From the NCBI GenBank assembly GCA_964399535.1, contig CAYNRE010000026.1, positions 62,001 to 126,000 on the forward strand: DNA of 64,000 bases, written 5' to 3'. This document shows, one piece after another, positions 9,063 to 18,444 of this stretch (positions are counted from its first letter, which is position 1; every line of letters starts with the position of its first letter). The translations under genes and the position numbers were made by a program. The notes under the pieces were generated by a model, which was given only the letters and a program-made list of their open reading frames with translations, did no database searches and was not told where the DNA came from. This DNA is from CAYNRE01 sp964399535 (GTDB taxonomy: Bacteria; Planctomycetota; Planctomycetia; Pirellulales; CAYNRE01).

Positions 9063-9638
9063 GCGTTGCCATCTCTCTGTTGCGGATTGAAACCCAGCCG
9101 AACGACGAGGAGCGCGGAGAAAAGGTGAATCGCCAAAACCACTTACGTTCTTCCAACCGGGGCCTTCGCCCGGGAGTATTCCCGTTGGAGGAATGCGGAA
9201 TATCTGGCTATTTCAGTAATTTAGGCTATTTGGGAAGTTGTGTTTCGTCAACAAAAAAGCACCCCAGCCAGGTCACTGCCGACGCGTCGGATCGTTCGGA
9301 CAAGGAATAATCGCGCACAATGGTCCTCGTTGCTGTCCAATTCTAGGACCGAATGGGTCCCGGGCTGGCATCTCGGCGACCGGTGCCGGGAGTCGACGGG
9401 GGCGATTCACCGCTCAGAACCATCGGAATCCGAGTTCGGACCCCCTCGGCACAGGGCCGCCGAGGCCGGCCGGGTGCCTAGCCGGGCCGGACTGGATTCG
9501 GGAATGGTTTGAGGAGCGCCCCAACCGGCCATTAGACTAGGGGCCCGCTCGAACCTCGCTCGGTGCTCGGCGGGCGAAGTGGTTCCGGCGGTGGAGCCAA
9601 GACGAATTATTCGCATCGAGGTTGCGGGGGAGTTTCCA
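9063..9638. other. Divergent intergenic region
   Basis: It separates the PEP-CTERM gene from the FG-GAP gene and must hold both promoters. The A/T-rich block 9190-9260 includes a repeated GGCTATTT (9211 and 9234), the most likely regulatory part. No gene, tRNA or mobile element was recognised. Confidence 0.5.
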
Positions 9639-10802
9639 GTGAAGAGGCCGTGGAATGCCCTGGTGGTTGGCGTGCTGTTGGGTTTCTCGGGCACCCTGGC
9701 GCACGCGGCGGAGCGGGTCGCCGGCGACTCGGTCTCGTTCGAGCGGATTCAGCTCGATACCAAGTTCCGCAGCGAGGGCGTCGCCGCTGGCGACTTCAAC
9801 CACGACGGCTTGCTCGACGTGGCGGCCGGCAGTGTTTACTACAGCGCCCCGGATTGGCAGATGCACGTCATTACCGAAATGCCGCACGAGTTCGACCCGC
9901 TGCACTACAGCGACTCGTTCTGTAATTTCGCCCGCGACCTGAACGGCGACGGCTGGGCCGATTTGATCGTGGTCGATTTTCCCGGCAAGGAAACCTGGTG
10001 GTTCGAGAATCCGCAGACGGCCGAGGGCCCCTGGAAACGCCACGTGGTGGTCCCGATTACCAATAACGAAAGCCCCGACATGCGCGATCTCGACGGCGAT
10101 GGTCTGGGGGAACTGTTGTTTGGCGCGGCCGACCGCATTGGGTTTGCCCGACCGGCGGGCGATCCGCTGGCCCCCTGGATCGTGCGGACCGTGTCTGGGC
10201 CGAATGCTCCTGGCACGAACCGGTTCTCGCACGGTATCGGCGCGGGCGACGTGAACGGCGACGGCCGGACCGACATCCTGGTGATTGAGGGTTGGTGGGA
10301 GGCCCCCGCCGACGCCGGCGCGGCCGAGTGGCAATTTCACCCGGCGCCGTTCGGCCAGAACTGCTCGCAAATGTACGTGTACGATTGCGACGGCGACGGC
10401 GACAACGATGTGCTCAGTTCCAGCGCGCACGCCGTCGGCGTTTGGTGGCACGAACAAACCGCCGACGGCTGGAAAACTCACGAGATCGACACCAGCTTCT
10501 CGCAGAGCCACTCGCTTTGCCTGGCCGATATTAATGAGGACGGTTTGCTCGACCTGGTCAGCGGCAAACGCTGGTATGCCCACGGCCCCTCGGGCGACGT
10601 CCAATCGGACCGTCCGGCGATCATGATCTGGTTCGAGTTGAGCCGCGTCGATGGCCGGCCCGCGTGGACCCCTCACGTGTTCGATCACGACAGCGGCGTG
10701 GGCACCCAGTTTCAGGTGATCGACCTGAACGGCGACAACCACCTGGATGTGATCACGGCCAACAAGAAGGGTGCCCACATCTTCCTCCAAAAGCGATCCT
10801 AG
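9639..10802 (+). CDS. Secreted FG-GAP/VCBS-repeat protein
   Basis: A GTG start at 9639 is preceded by a good ribosome site (GGGGGAG) and gives a signal peptide (KRPWNALVVGVLLGFSG, cleaved near AHAAE); the frame starts upstream at 9579. The 387-residue protein has several FG-GAP/VCBS calcium-binding repeats of the type DFNHDGLLDV, DLNGDGWADL, DLDGDGLGEL, DVNGDGRTDI and DLNGDNHLDV. These form a beta-propeller found in extracellular and surface proteins. Planctomycetes carry many such genes. No catalytic residues were recognised. Confidence 0.87.
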   Translation: MKRPWNALVVGVLLGFSGTLAHAAERVAGDSVSFERIQLDTKFRSEGVAAGDFNHDGLLDVAAGSVYYSAPDWQMHVITEMPHEFDPLHYSDSFCNFARDLNGDGWADLIVVDFPGKETWWFENPQTAEGPWKRHVVVPITNNESPDMRDLDGDGLGELLFGAADRIGFARPAGDPLAPWIVRTVSGPNAPGTNRFSHGIGAGDVNGDGRTDILVIEGWWEAPADAGAAEWQFHPAPFGQNCSQMYVYDCDGDGDNDVLSSSAHAVGVWWHEQTADGWKTHEIDTSFSQSHSLCLADINEDGLLDLVSGKRWYAHGPSGDVQSDRPAIMIWFELSRVDGRPAWTPHVFDHDSGVGTQFQVIDLNGDNHLDVITANKKGAHIFLQKRS

Positions 10803-10852
10803 TGCCGCTCGCGCGGGTTGGCCGTGCGGGTTGCCCCGTGACCGAGCCGGGT

Positions 10853-11776
10853 ATGAATCAGCTCATCATCGGTTGCGGATACCTGGGCGCCCGGGTCGGA
10901 AAGGCCTGGCTGGCCCAGGGGCACCAGGTAACCGTGCTCACCCGCCGGGCGGAACGGGCCGCGTCGCTGGCCGCAGAGGGTTTTGCTCCGCTGGTGGGCG
11001 ACGTGGCTCGGCCCGATTCGCTCGACCAGCTCGCGCAGTGCCTGAACGGGCCCCGGCTCGATACCGTGCTCTATGCCCTGGGCTACGATCGCGCGGCCGG
11101 CGCTTCGCGCCAGGCGGTTCAGGTCGACGGTTTGGCCGCCGCGCTCGATCGTCTGCCCGGCAACCTGGGGCGCATCGTTTTCATCAGCACCACCGGCGTG
11201 TACGGCACCAGCGATGGAAGCTGGATTGACGAGGAAACCGCCGTGGTGCCCTGTGGTGAAAGCGGCCGGGCCGCCTGGCAGGCCGAACAGGTTTTGGCGA
11301 GGCACCCCTTGGGCCAGCGGGCCGTGGTACTGCGAATGGCGGGGCTGTATGGTCCGGGCCGTTTGCCACGGTTGGCAGGCATCCGCGCGGGCGAGCCCAT
11401 CCTCGCCGATCCGAAAAGCTACTTGAACCTGATTCACGTTGACGATGCCGTGGCCGTGGTGCTCGAGGCAGCGCGGCGGGCGCCGCTGCCATCGCAATAC
11501 CTGGTTTCCGATGGACGGCCGGTGACGCGCGGCGAGTACTACGGCGCCCTCGCCCGGCTGGTGGGCGGCCCGGCCCCGGTGTTCGAGCGACCGCCGCCTG
11601 GCGGCGAGGAGGCCTCGAGCCGGGGCCAGACCAACAAACGAGTTCGTTCGGCGCGGCAACAGCGCGAGCTGCCGGTGGTGCTGCGTTATCCGTCGCTGGT
11701 CGATGGCCTGGCTGCTTCGCTCGCGTGCGACGAACCCTCGACGATACTCGAGGGCCCTGGTCCATCGGCGGGCTGA
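10853..11776 (+). CDS. NAD(P)-dependent epimerase/dehydratase-like protein
   Basis: The 307-residue protein is an atypical short-chain dehydrogenase/reductase. It has an N-terminal nucleotide-binding motif (IIGCGYLGARVG), FISTTGVYG in the catalytic Ser region, and YLNLIHVDDAVAVVLEAA typical of the family. The usual YxxxK catalytic pair is not obvious, so it may be a YeeD/SDR_a-type reductase with altered chemistry. A GTG 15 bp upstream (10838) is another possible start. The gene follows the FG-GAP gene by 50 bp on the same strand. Confidence 0.8.
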   Translation: MNQLIIGCGYLGARVGKAWLAQGHQVTVLTRRAERAASLAAEGFAPLVGDVARPDSLDQLAQCLNGPRLDTVLYALGYDRAAGASRQAVQVDGLAAALDRLPGNLGRIVFISTTGVYGTSDGSWIDEETAVVPCGESGRAAWQAEQVLARHPLGQRAVVLRMAGLYGPGRLPRLAGIRAGEPILADPKSYLNLIHVDDAVAVVLEAARRAPLPSQYLVSDGRPVTRGEYYGALARLVGGPAPVFERPPPGGEEASSRGQTNKRVRSARQQRELPVVLRYPSLVDGLAASLACDEPSTILEGPGPSAG

Positions 11777-12015
11777 GATTGAATCTCAACGATTCGTTCA
11801 CGGCATTCTCATCGTGCCCACGACGGGGTAGTGCCGCGCAACTTCGCCATGGTTCGCCCTCCCCAAACGCCTAGCGGCCGTCTAAAATTCGGCGAGCGAC
11901 ACAGTCCGCCGCCCGACCGCCCAGGGGCCGAGTGCGGGGGGACCAATCGCGGCGGCTGCCGAGCCGGCCATACACCGCTCGCGGCGCTTGTCCCTGACCG
12001 AGCAACGAGACGCAA

Positions 12016-12798
12016 ATGCTGCAGCGCAAGCCCGTTTTTCCTCATGTGATCGAGCTGAACCACCAGGCGGGCACCCGGCTGGGGTGCAACGTCTACCTGG
12101 TCTTCGACGGACCGGAGTGGATTCTGATCGATATTGGTTACGAGGAAACGGTCGACGAAATCGTCGAGATGATCCGGCAGATGGATTTTCCCCTCTCGCA
12201 GTGCCAAACGGTCATCGCCACGCACGCCGACGTGGACCACATTCAGGGTTTGGCCAAGGTGAAACAGCTCTTGAAGGCCACGACCACGTCGCATCCGCTG
12301 GCGGTGGAGCCGCTGACCAACGGTGACCGAATCAAAACCTTTGCCGAAGTGGCCGCGCAAGATATTCATCTCGACATGCCCCCCGTGACCATCGACCGGC
12401 TGATCGACGAGGGAGACCGCGTCACGGTGGGTTCTCTGCAGCTCGAGGTTTGGCACACGCCGGGCCACACCGACAGCCAGTTGTCGTTTCGGCTGGGCAA
12501 CTTGCTCTTCAGCGGCGACAACATCTACCGCGACGGTTGCGTGGGCGCGATCGATGCCCACCATGGCAGCGATATTCCGGCCTTCATCCGTTCGCTGGAG
12601 CGGATTCGAGCCAGCGACGTCGAGTGGCTCTTGCCCAGCCATGGGCCGATCTTCCGCAAGGACAACTCGCTACTCGACCAGACCATCAATCGGCTGCGGG
12701 GCTACCTGGCCCTGGCCGATTGGGGCACCTGTGCCACGCACTGGCCGCTGATGGACGAGTGGGACCGCGAACTGGCCCAGGGCAAAATGCCCGGTTAG
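12016..12798 (+). CDS. Metallo-beta-lactamase-fold hydrolase
   Basis: The 260-residue protein has the fold's metal-binding motif THADVDH (residues about 71-77) and a later HTPGHTDSQLSF, both typical of zinc or iron dinuclear hydrolases. The C-terminal LLPSHGPIF supplies the final His. Relatives include glyoxalase II, lactonases and flavodiiron domains; the substrate cannot be told. There is no signal peptide, so cytoplasmic. It stands alone between an epimerase-like gene and a 415-bp gap. Confidence 0.88.
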   Translation: MLQRKPVFPHVIELNHQAGTRLGCNVYLVFDGPEWILIDIGYEETVDEIVEMIRQMDFPLSQCQTVIATHADVDHIQGLAKVKQLLKATTTSHPLAVEPLTNGDRIKTFAEVAAQDIHLDMPPVTIDRLIDEGDRVTVGSLQLEVWHTPGHTDSQLSFRLGNLLFSGDNIYRDGCVGAIDAHHGSDIPAFIRSLERIRASDVEWLLPSHGPIFRKDNSLLDQTINRLRGYLALADWGTCATHWPLMDEWDRELAQGKMPG

Positions 12799-13021
12799 CT
12801 TCTCAGCGACAGTGAGCAGCCCGGGGGGCCGACGCGAGAAACAATCGCCCCGTCGCGAAGAAGTATGCCGCCTGGCCGGTTGCCCCGACGCCTTCGCTTG
12901 TCCCCCGCCCGACAGGTCTGCCAGTTCGTCGTACTCCACGATTTCGCCGTAGCCTGCCGACTAGATCAGGCGGCGGGAAGATGTGCTCGGGTCCTCACGC
13001 GACCATAGTTGGGTGCCATGC

Positions 13022-13038
13022 CCCACGCTTGGCGTGGG
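13022..13038. repeat. REP-like hairpin
   Basis: A 7-bp stem with a 3-nt loop (CCCACGC-TTG-GCGTGGG). It is separate from the structured repeat family at 783 and 17155. Confidence 0.55.
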
Positions 13039-13130
13039 CCTGCCACGCGCCTGCCTGCACGCTCCGACGGAAGCCTACTTCGATCGGGGCTGGAAACTGC
13101 CCGATCTTGCTCGCGTTAAGTGAAGGATTC

Positions 13131-13146
13131 GCCACCCATGGGTGGC
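13131..13146. repeat. Palindrome upstream of the DUF1254 gene
   Basis: The perfect palindrome GCCACCCATGGGTGGC, with flanks that extend the pairing imperfectly to about 27 nt. It lies about 68 bp before the next start and could be a terminator, operator or repeat; there is no T run. Confidence 0.4.
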
Positions 13147-13213
13147 GCAATCCAAACTCGCGTCTAGAAATTGCTACAGTGGCAAATGTATTGCGGTACC
13201 TCTGGAGCCCACT

Positions 13214-14707
13214 ATGTCCCTCAGAATTGCTACCCCTCGAGCGGCAGAGATTGTGTTGATCAGCGGCTGCCTGGCAGTTCTTTCTCTCACGATCGATTCG
13301 TCCGCACAGGACAAGCCAACAAGAGCGGGCTTGCTGCCCGCCGCGCAGATCGAACCGCCATCGTTTGGAGAAATCGAGCGACAGATCCTGCATCATCGCG
13401 CTATCCAGGCGGTGATTTGGGGCATGCCGGCGGTCAATCGCGATCTCATGCTCCAAGCGATGCTGCGTGAAACGAAGGCCCGTAGCAACCAGATGCTCTT
13501 CTGGTCGCGTCTGCTCGATTGGAAGAATCAGACACTCACGCCTAACACCGACGTGATTTATCTCACGCCCCACTTCGATACGAAGGAGGTCGGACCGGTC
13601 ATACTAGAGATACCTCCCGCCGATGGGGGCGTGATCAACGGTACGGTCATGGATGCCTGGCAGACGCCGCTGGAGGATGTGGGGCCTGCGGGTGCGGATC
13701 GGGGACAGGGCGGAAAGTACCTAATCCTTCCTCCAGGTTACGGTCGAAAGGTGCCAAACGGGTATATCGCATTGCCCTCGTCGACGTATCAAGGGTATGC
13801 ACTACTGCGGTCGATTCGAAAGAGCGGCAGCGCAGCTGACTTGGCCAAGGCAGTCGAGTACGCCCAGCAGATCAAGATCTATCCCATGTCACAGGCGGGA
13901 AATCCACCGCCGACGACTTTCGTTGATGCGGCAGGGGTTTTGTATGACGCAACCATTCCCTATGACGTACGTTTTTTTGAATCGCTGGATCGCGTGATTC
14001 AGTACGAGCCGTGGCTGGATCGCGACCGGGCCTTGATTGACACGTTGCGTACGCTGGGTATTGAAAAAGGCAAGGCTTTCGCCCCCGATGCAAACATGGT
14101 CCAGGCCCTCAACGCGGCCGCCCAGCACGCGCACGTCTACCTCGATGGAAAATACAATCAAGTCGTCACCTGCGGAGCTTTTGCTGCTGGGAGCAGGTGG
14201 TCTTTCCCCGAGTCCATGGGAGCGGTATTCAAATCGGCCGGTGCGCAGTTCGCGGAGCGCGACATTTACCCGGTCGATGATCGAGGCTTGCTTCTCTCGT
14301 TCATATTTTTCCTGCCGAAGCGGATGGGAGAAGGCCAGTTCTATCTGATGTGTGTTGTTGACAAGGAAGGCAACACGCTGGATGGCAGCAAGACGTATCG
14401 CCTGAATGTCCCTGCCAATCCGCCTGTAATGCAATACTGGTCGGCAACGCTCTACGATCGAAATTCCCATGCCCTGATTCGCGAGGTGTCGCACTCAGGC
14501 CGCTCATCGCAGAGCCCGGGACTGCGCGCCAATGCCGACGGAACGGTGGACCTTTACTTCGGTCCAAAGGCTCCTGCGGGCGAAGAGTCAAATTGGACTC
14601 CCACGGATCCTAAAGGGAAGTTCGAGATCCTGTTCCGCTTCTACGGCCCCCAGCCTTCACTCTTTGAGAAGACCTGGGTGCTGCCCGACATCGAACCTGT
14701 GAACTAA
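13214..14707 (+). CDS. DUF1254/DUF1214 exported protein
   Basis: The 497-residue protein starts with a signal peptide (IVLISGCLAVLSLTI, cleaved near SSAQD). The first half matches the DUF1254 domain (AIQAVIWGMPAVNRDLML, NTDVIYLTPHFD) and the end matches DUF1214 (NPPVMQYWSATLYDR, LYFGPKAPAGEESNWTPT). Proteins with both domains are common in bacteria, periplasmic, and of unknown function. The ATG at 13214 is preferred over the earlier ORF start at 13142, because the signal peptide then begins correctly. A strong hairpin lies upstream. Confidence 0.85.
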   Translation: MSLRIATPRAAEIVLISGCLAVLSLTIDSSAQDKPTRAGLLPAAQIEPPSFGEIERQILHHRAIQAVIWGMPAVNRDLMLQAMLRETKARSNQMLFWSRLLDWKNQTLTPNTDVIYLTPHFDTKEVGPVILEIPPADGGVINGTVMDAWQTPLEDVGPAGADRGQGGKYLILPPGYGRKVPNGYIALPSSTYQGYALLRSIRKSGSAADLAKAVEYAQQIKIYPMSQAGNPPPTTFVDAAGVLYDATIPYDVRFFESLDRVIQYEPWLDRDRALIDTLRTLGIEKGKAFAPDANMVQALNAAAQHAHVYLDGKYNQVVTCGAFAAGSRWSFPESMGAVFKSAGAQFAERDIYPVDDRGLLLSFIFFLPKRMGEGQFYLMCVVDKEGNTLDGSKTYRLNVPANPPVMQYWSATLYDRNSHALIREVSHSGRSSQSPGLRANADGTVDLYFGPKAPAGEESNWTPTDPKGKFEILFRFYGPQPSLFEKTWVLPDIEPVN

Positions 14708-15144
14708 CTTCGACTCTCTGCGAGCGACTGGCCGGCATACGGCGAGGATCGCCCCAGGGCCCTCCGACCGTTCGTTGTCAGGGCGCCACAGTCGCAAGGA
14801 GGGATTCGACCACCTTCTCGCCTCAGGTTGCTTTGCAACCCCGACGCGCTGCGTGGGTCGGCGCCACCCCGGTTTCGCCCGATGAATTTGCACACGAACA
14901 TCGGTTCGGGTTCGGTTAGGGTATTGACGACCCGTTCGACCGCGGCCTGGCCACCGGTCCGCCCGTACGGAACAGCAGGTATCGCGCTAAGCCGATCTGG
15001 GACGCGACGAAGCAGTTCCGGATCGTCGGAGAAGTCCCCGATCGCCAGAGCTCGTGCACGCTCGTACCGAACAACCAGGGCGTCGGCTGCCACACGCGAG
15101 TGCCGGGGAGATGTTAGGCTGCCTGGTTCGCCTGCTAGACCTTA
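14708..15144. other. Gap; possible decayed gene on the minus strand
   Basis: A minus-strand frame (14704-15093, 129 residues) contains a protein-like stretch RARALAIGDFSDDPELLRR, but the rest is low in family character and it is probably a remnant. A small hairpin GGTTGC-TTT-GCAACC lies near 14825. No mobile-element ends were found. Confidence 0.4.
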
Positions 15145-16920
15145 TCAGAGATCCGCCGAGTCGATGTACCAAGTCACCTTGGGAAGTTCCGGCATCTCGC
15201 GGCCGTCATCGACCCCGATCTCGGCCTTGATCGCAGCTTCGAGTTTGGTACTCATGGATGCGATCAGATCCTTGTGTTTTTCCCGGTCCGCGGCGAGGTT
15301 GATGGTCTCCTCCGGGTCCGCCTGGAGGTCGAAGAGTTCCACGTCGTTGGCCTTGTAGAGTTCGTCGAGCGTCGCCGGGCGGTTGCGATCGAGTGGAGCG
15401 AAGTAGCGCGAGAACTTGTAGCGCCCGTCGAATACCGTCCGCAGGCTGCCGCGCTTCTTCAGGTCGGGTTTGTAACCGCTCGCCTTCAATGTTGCCTGGG
15501 CATCTCGACCTTCGGCGATGGCTTCGCCGCAAATCTTGATGAGCCCGTTGTCGTTGCAGAGCAGTGCGCTGTAGGTGAAGAGGACGCTCTCGCGTGCAGC
15601 GTGGACATCGGCCGCCGCTCCGCTGGACAGCACCGGCGCGAGGTCTTTGCCGGGCAGGTCGCGGCCAGCGGACTCGCTCCGGCGAGTGGCCGAAACGCCC
15701 GCCAGCGACAACAAGGTGGGGGCGACATCGATATGGCTGGAAAGCGCCTTGCAAGTCTGTCCGCCTTTGACGTCCGGGTGGACGACTGTGAACGGGATGT
15801 GAATTGACTCCTCGTAGGCGAACGGTCCTTTTCCACGAAGGCCATGAGCGCCCGCCATTTCCCCGTGATCAGCAGTGAAGACGATGATCGTCCGCTCGGC
15901 GAGGCCCAGCGCATCGACTTCGGCCAGAATGTTCTGAAGTTGAATGTCCACGGACCGGATCGAGTTGATGTAGAAGTCATTGAATCGCTGCCAGCGGGCC
16001 TCCTCAGGCGGGATGTGGCCCAGCACGCTGTCCCACACCTTCAGGAACTCTGCATGCGCTTCGGGTCGACCGGCGGCGTCGAGCGGCTCGCGCAGACTCT
16101 TCGCGATCGGCATGTCCCAGGTCTTGCGATAAAACTGGTGGTTCGGGGCTGGCGTTGCGTGCTTGAGAAGCCTGCCCGTGTCCTGCACCGGCTTGCCCGG
16201 CTCATCGGTGTTGAAGTACATGACATCGTGGGGATTTACGAGGCTCACGAAGAGGCTCCAGGGCCTCCCGGCGTCCGCCAGGGGACGCCCCTTGCGCCTC
16301 AGCCAGGTGATCGCACTGCCAGCAATCAGGTGGTCGAACTCGTACCCGCCGAGCTCGTGGCCGACGAGGTCGCCGGGAGAGGCGTAGTCGGCGAAACCGT
16401 ACTCCTCCATCTCCTTGGTGAACAACTTAGTCGGGTTACGCGAATCGAAATCTTTGTTCAGATGCCATTTGCCCTTGTACGCCGTGTAGTAGCCGGCCTT
16501 GCGGAGCATGTGGCCGATCGTGGGGACTTCGGGTGAAAGGCTCTGCTGCCACGGGCAGTCGCAGTTGTCGAACATCCTGTTGTCGGCCGTCTGCAGGCCG
16601 GTAAGGATCACCGACCGCGACGGCGTGCACATGATGGCGCTGGTGTAGTGCTGGGTGAAGGTGACGCCGGTCTGTTGCAGCCGCTCATGGCCAGGCAGGT
16701 CGAGTCCCGCGGGCCACTTCGACGTATAGCGCTCCTGGTCCGTGAAGATAAAGAGGATGTTCAAACCTCGCTCGCGGCCGCCGGTCGCCGAGAGTGGTTT
16801 CTTTACCTGTGGTGCCGATTGCACAACCGCTGGGCCGAGGAGCGGGGCGGCAAGGGTGCCGGCCGAGAGGCGATTGAATTCGCGCCTCGAGAACTCGCGC
16901 CGGCCAGATTGGTCGTTCAT
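15145..16920 (-). CDS. Sulfatase (arylsulfatase family), Tat-like export
   Basis: The 591-residue protein is a type I sulfatase. Cys in CTPSRSVILTG fits the C-x-P-x-R motif whose Cys is oxidised to formylglycine, and metal ligands come from FIFTDQE near the N-terminus and FTADHGEMAGAHG. The N-terminus (RREFSRREFNRLSAG) has the twin-arginine look of a Tat signal. The C-terminus has the usual sulfatase tail (LQADPEETINLAAD). These enzymes cleave sulfate esters from polysaccharides and are very numerous in planctomycetes. No maturase gene is nearby. Confidence 0.93.
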   Translation of the reverse strand: MNDQSGRREFSRREFNRLSAGTLAAPLLGPAVVQSAPQVKKPLSATGGRERGLNILFIFTDQERYTSKWPAGLDLPGHERLQQTGVTFTQHYTSAIMCTPSRSVILTGLQTADNRMFDNCDCPWQQSLSPEVPTIGHMLRKAGYYTAYKGKWHLNKDFDSRNPTKLFTKEMEEYGFADYASPGDLVGHELGGYEFDHLIAGSAITWLRRKGRPLADAGRPWSLFVSLVNPHDVMYFNTDEPGKPVQDTGRLLKHATPAPNHQFYRKTWDMPIAKSLREPLDAAGRPEAHAEFLKVWDSVLGHIPPEEARWQRFNDFYINSIRSVDIQLQNILAEVDALGLAERTIIVFTADHGEMAGAHGLRGKGPFAYEESIHIPFTVVHPDVKGGQTCKALSSHIDVAPTLLSLAGVSATRRSESAGRDLPGKDLAPVLSSGAAADVHAARESVLFTYSALLCNDNGLIKICGEAIAEGRDAQATLKASGYKPDLKKRGSLRTVFDGRYKFSRYFAPLDRNRPATLDELYKANDVELFDLQADPEETINLAADREKHKDLIASMSTKLEAAIKAEIGVDDGREMPELPKVTWYIDSADL

Positions 16921-17154
16921 CCCGAGTCCGTTTCAGAAGGAAGTAATGTGAGCCGTCGGCTGAGTGGCACTGGCTCTGCCAGTCCGCGGCTGCTGGGTAT
17001 CAGGTTATTGTACCCGCTTCCGCTGAAACACGTCCGTCTTCCCGAGCGAGGGAATTCCTGACCAGATCGCCCGTAATTCTCCTTGTAGCAGAGTAGGTCA
17101 GACCACAGGCCTGACGATTGAAGCCTTGTCGGAGGCAGACCGAGGCTAGCAGTC

Positions 17155-17305
17155 GATTGAAATATGCCCTCGTGGCCTATTTCAACAAGCGCCAAGCGCC
17201 GAGCAAAGCTCGTCGCGGCTCGCAGAATAACGACTTATGTCGTTATTCTGGCATCGCATCCCTGCGATAACGCAGCCCGATGAAACCTTCAACGGGCCGC
17301 TAGAC
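17155..17305. repeat. structured intergenic repeat, copy 2
   Basis: Homologous to 783-925. It has the first hairpin (CGAGC-AAA-GCTCG), an 11-bp perfect inverted repeat (AGAATAACGAC/GTCGTTATTCT, about 17222-17247), a third hairpin (ATCGCA/TGCGAT, about 17251-17266), and the conserved ACGCAGCCC. Each hairpin is at the same place as in copy 1 although its sequence has changed. Confidence 0.7.
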
Positions 17306-17367
17306 ATGGCTGCCTGCCCCTGGCCGGGTGGGGCCAGCGCTGGCCAGCGAGCGGCCAGGCGAAGGCT

Positions 17368-18390
17368 CTACCACCTCAGCAGGCAGGTGCCCCAGGCCAG
17401 CCCGGCGCCGAAGCCAGAGAGCCCCACCAGTTGGCCGCGGGCAATGCGCCCCTGGCGAACCGCTTCATCCAGGGCCAGTGGAATGCTGCCCGAGGTGGTG
17501 TTGCCGTAGCGATCGAGATTGACCACGAACCGGTCGCGGTCGATGCCCAGGTCTTCGCCTACGTGTTCGATGATCCGCAGGTTGGCCTGGTGCAGCACCC
17601 AAGTGTCGATATCGCCGATCGTTACCTGGGCATAATCGAGCAGCGGCGGAATGGTGTGAGCAAATAGCTTAATGGCCCACTTGAATACGGCCCGGCCATC
17701 CATGTCGAGATAGTGTTCGTTGTGTTCCATCAGGGCCACCGAGGGGGGAAAGCGCGAACCACCCATGCGGCGAATGAGCATCTCGGCCCCCGAGCCGTCG
17801 GACCCCAGCGTGTAGCCCACCAGCCCCTGGTCGGGCTTGCCCGGCCCCAAGAGCACGGCGCCCGCCCCGTCGCCGAAGAGCGGGTAGGTGCGCTGATCCA
17901 TGGGGTTGAGCACGCGCGACATGGTGTCGACGCCGATCACCAGGGCCCGGCGGGCACAGCCGCTGGCCACGTATTGCATGCCGGTGACCAGGGCGTAAAC
18001 GAAGCCGGCGCAGGCGTTCATCATGTCGACCGCGGGCACGGTCAGCCCCAGGGCGTCTTGCACCAGGCAAGCCGTCGACACGGCGTACACGTCGGGCGTG
18101 GCCGTGGCCACCAGCAACAGGTCGACCTCTTCGGGTTCGACTTGGGCCGCTTCCAAGCAGCGGCGCCCGGCTTCGATGGCCATATCGCTCGAGGCCATTT
18201 CCGGAGGGCACTGGCGGCGCTGGCGAATGCCGGTGCGCTGCAAAATCCATTCACTGTCGAAACCGAGCGTGGCGGCCAGCTCGGCGTTGTCGACTATCCG
18301 CTCGGGAACGTAGCTGCCCGTGGAGAGCACTTCCACGCCCAGCAGTCGGCGATGAATGGAACGAAAGGGGTCGCGTCCAGAGGTGTTCAC
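17368..18390 (-). CDS. fabH: Beta-ketoacyl-ACP synthase III
   Basis: FabH condenses acetyl-CoA with malonyl-ACP to begin fatty-acid synthesis. The 340-residue protein has the catalytic Cys in DMMNACAGF, the His in WVLHQANLR and the Asn in RYGNTTSGS, plus the C-terminal GFGAGLAWGT. The frame opens at 18411, but the GTG at 18390 has a strong ribosome site (AGGGAGG, 6-nt spacing) and fits the usual length. The gene is adjacent to, and possibly co-transcribed with, the oxidoreductase gene upstream. Confidence 0.9.
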   Translation of the reverse strand: MNTSGRDPFRSIHRRLLGVEVLSTGSYVPERIVDNAELAATLGFDSEWILQRTGIRQRRQCPPEMASSDMAIEAGRRCLEAAQVEPEEVDLLLVATATPDVYAVSTACLVQDALGLTVPAVDMMNACAGFVYALVTGMQYVASGCARRALVIGVDTMSRVLNPMDQRTYPLFGDGAGAVLLGPGKPDQGLVGYTLGSDGSGAEMLIRRMGGSRFPPSVALMEHNEHYLDMDGRAVFKWAIKLFAHTIPPLLDYAQVTIGDIDTWVLHQANLRIIEHVGEDLGIDRDRFVVNLDRYGNTTSGSIPLALDEAVRQGRIARGQLVGLSGFGAGLAWGTCLLRW

Positions 18391-18444
18391 CGCAGGCCTC
18401 CCTGCCAACACGGTCGATTGGGGGCACGTTGGGCCGCCGTCGCC

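Larger units (their letters stand above)
12799..13213. other. Gap with two palindromes, no gene
   Basis: This holds a hairpin CCCACGC-TTG-GCGTGGG at 13022-13038 inside the phrase GGGTGCCATGCCCCACGCTT, which resembles short palindromic repeats scattered in planctomycete genomes. A second perfect palindrome, GCCACCCATGGGTGGC, is at 13131-13146. No ORF has family similarity. Confidence 0.6.

Noticed and set aside
14704..15093. A 129-residue gene on the minus strand
   Set aside because: Only a short middle stretch looks protein-like and nothing else supports it; noted as a gap with a possible remnant.
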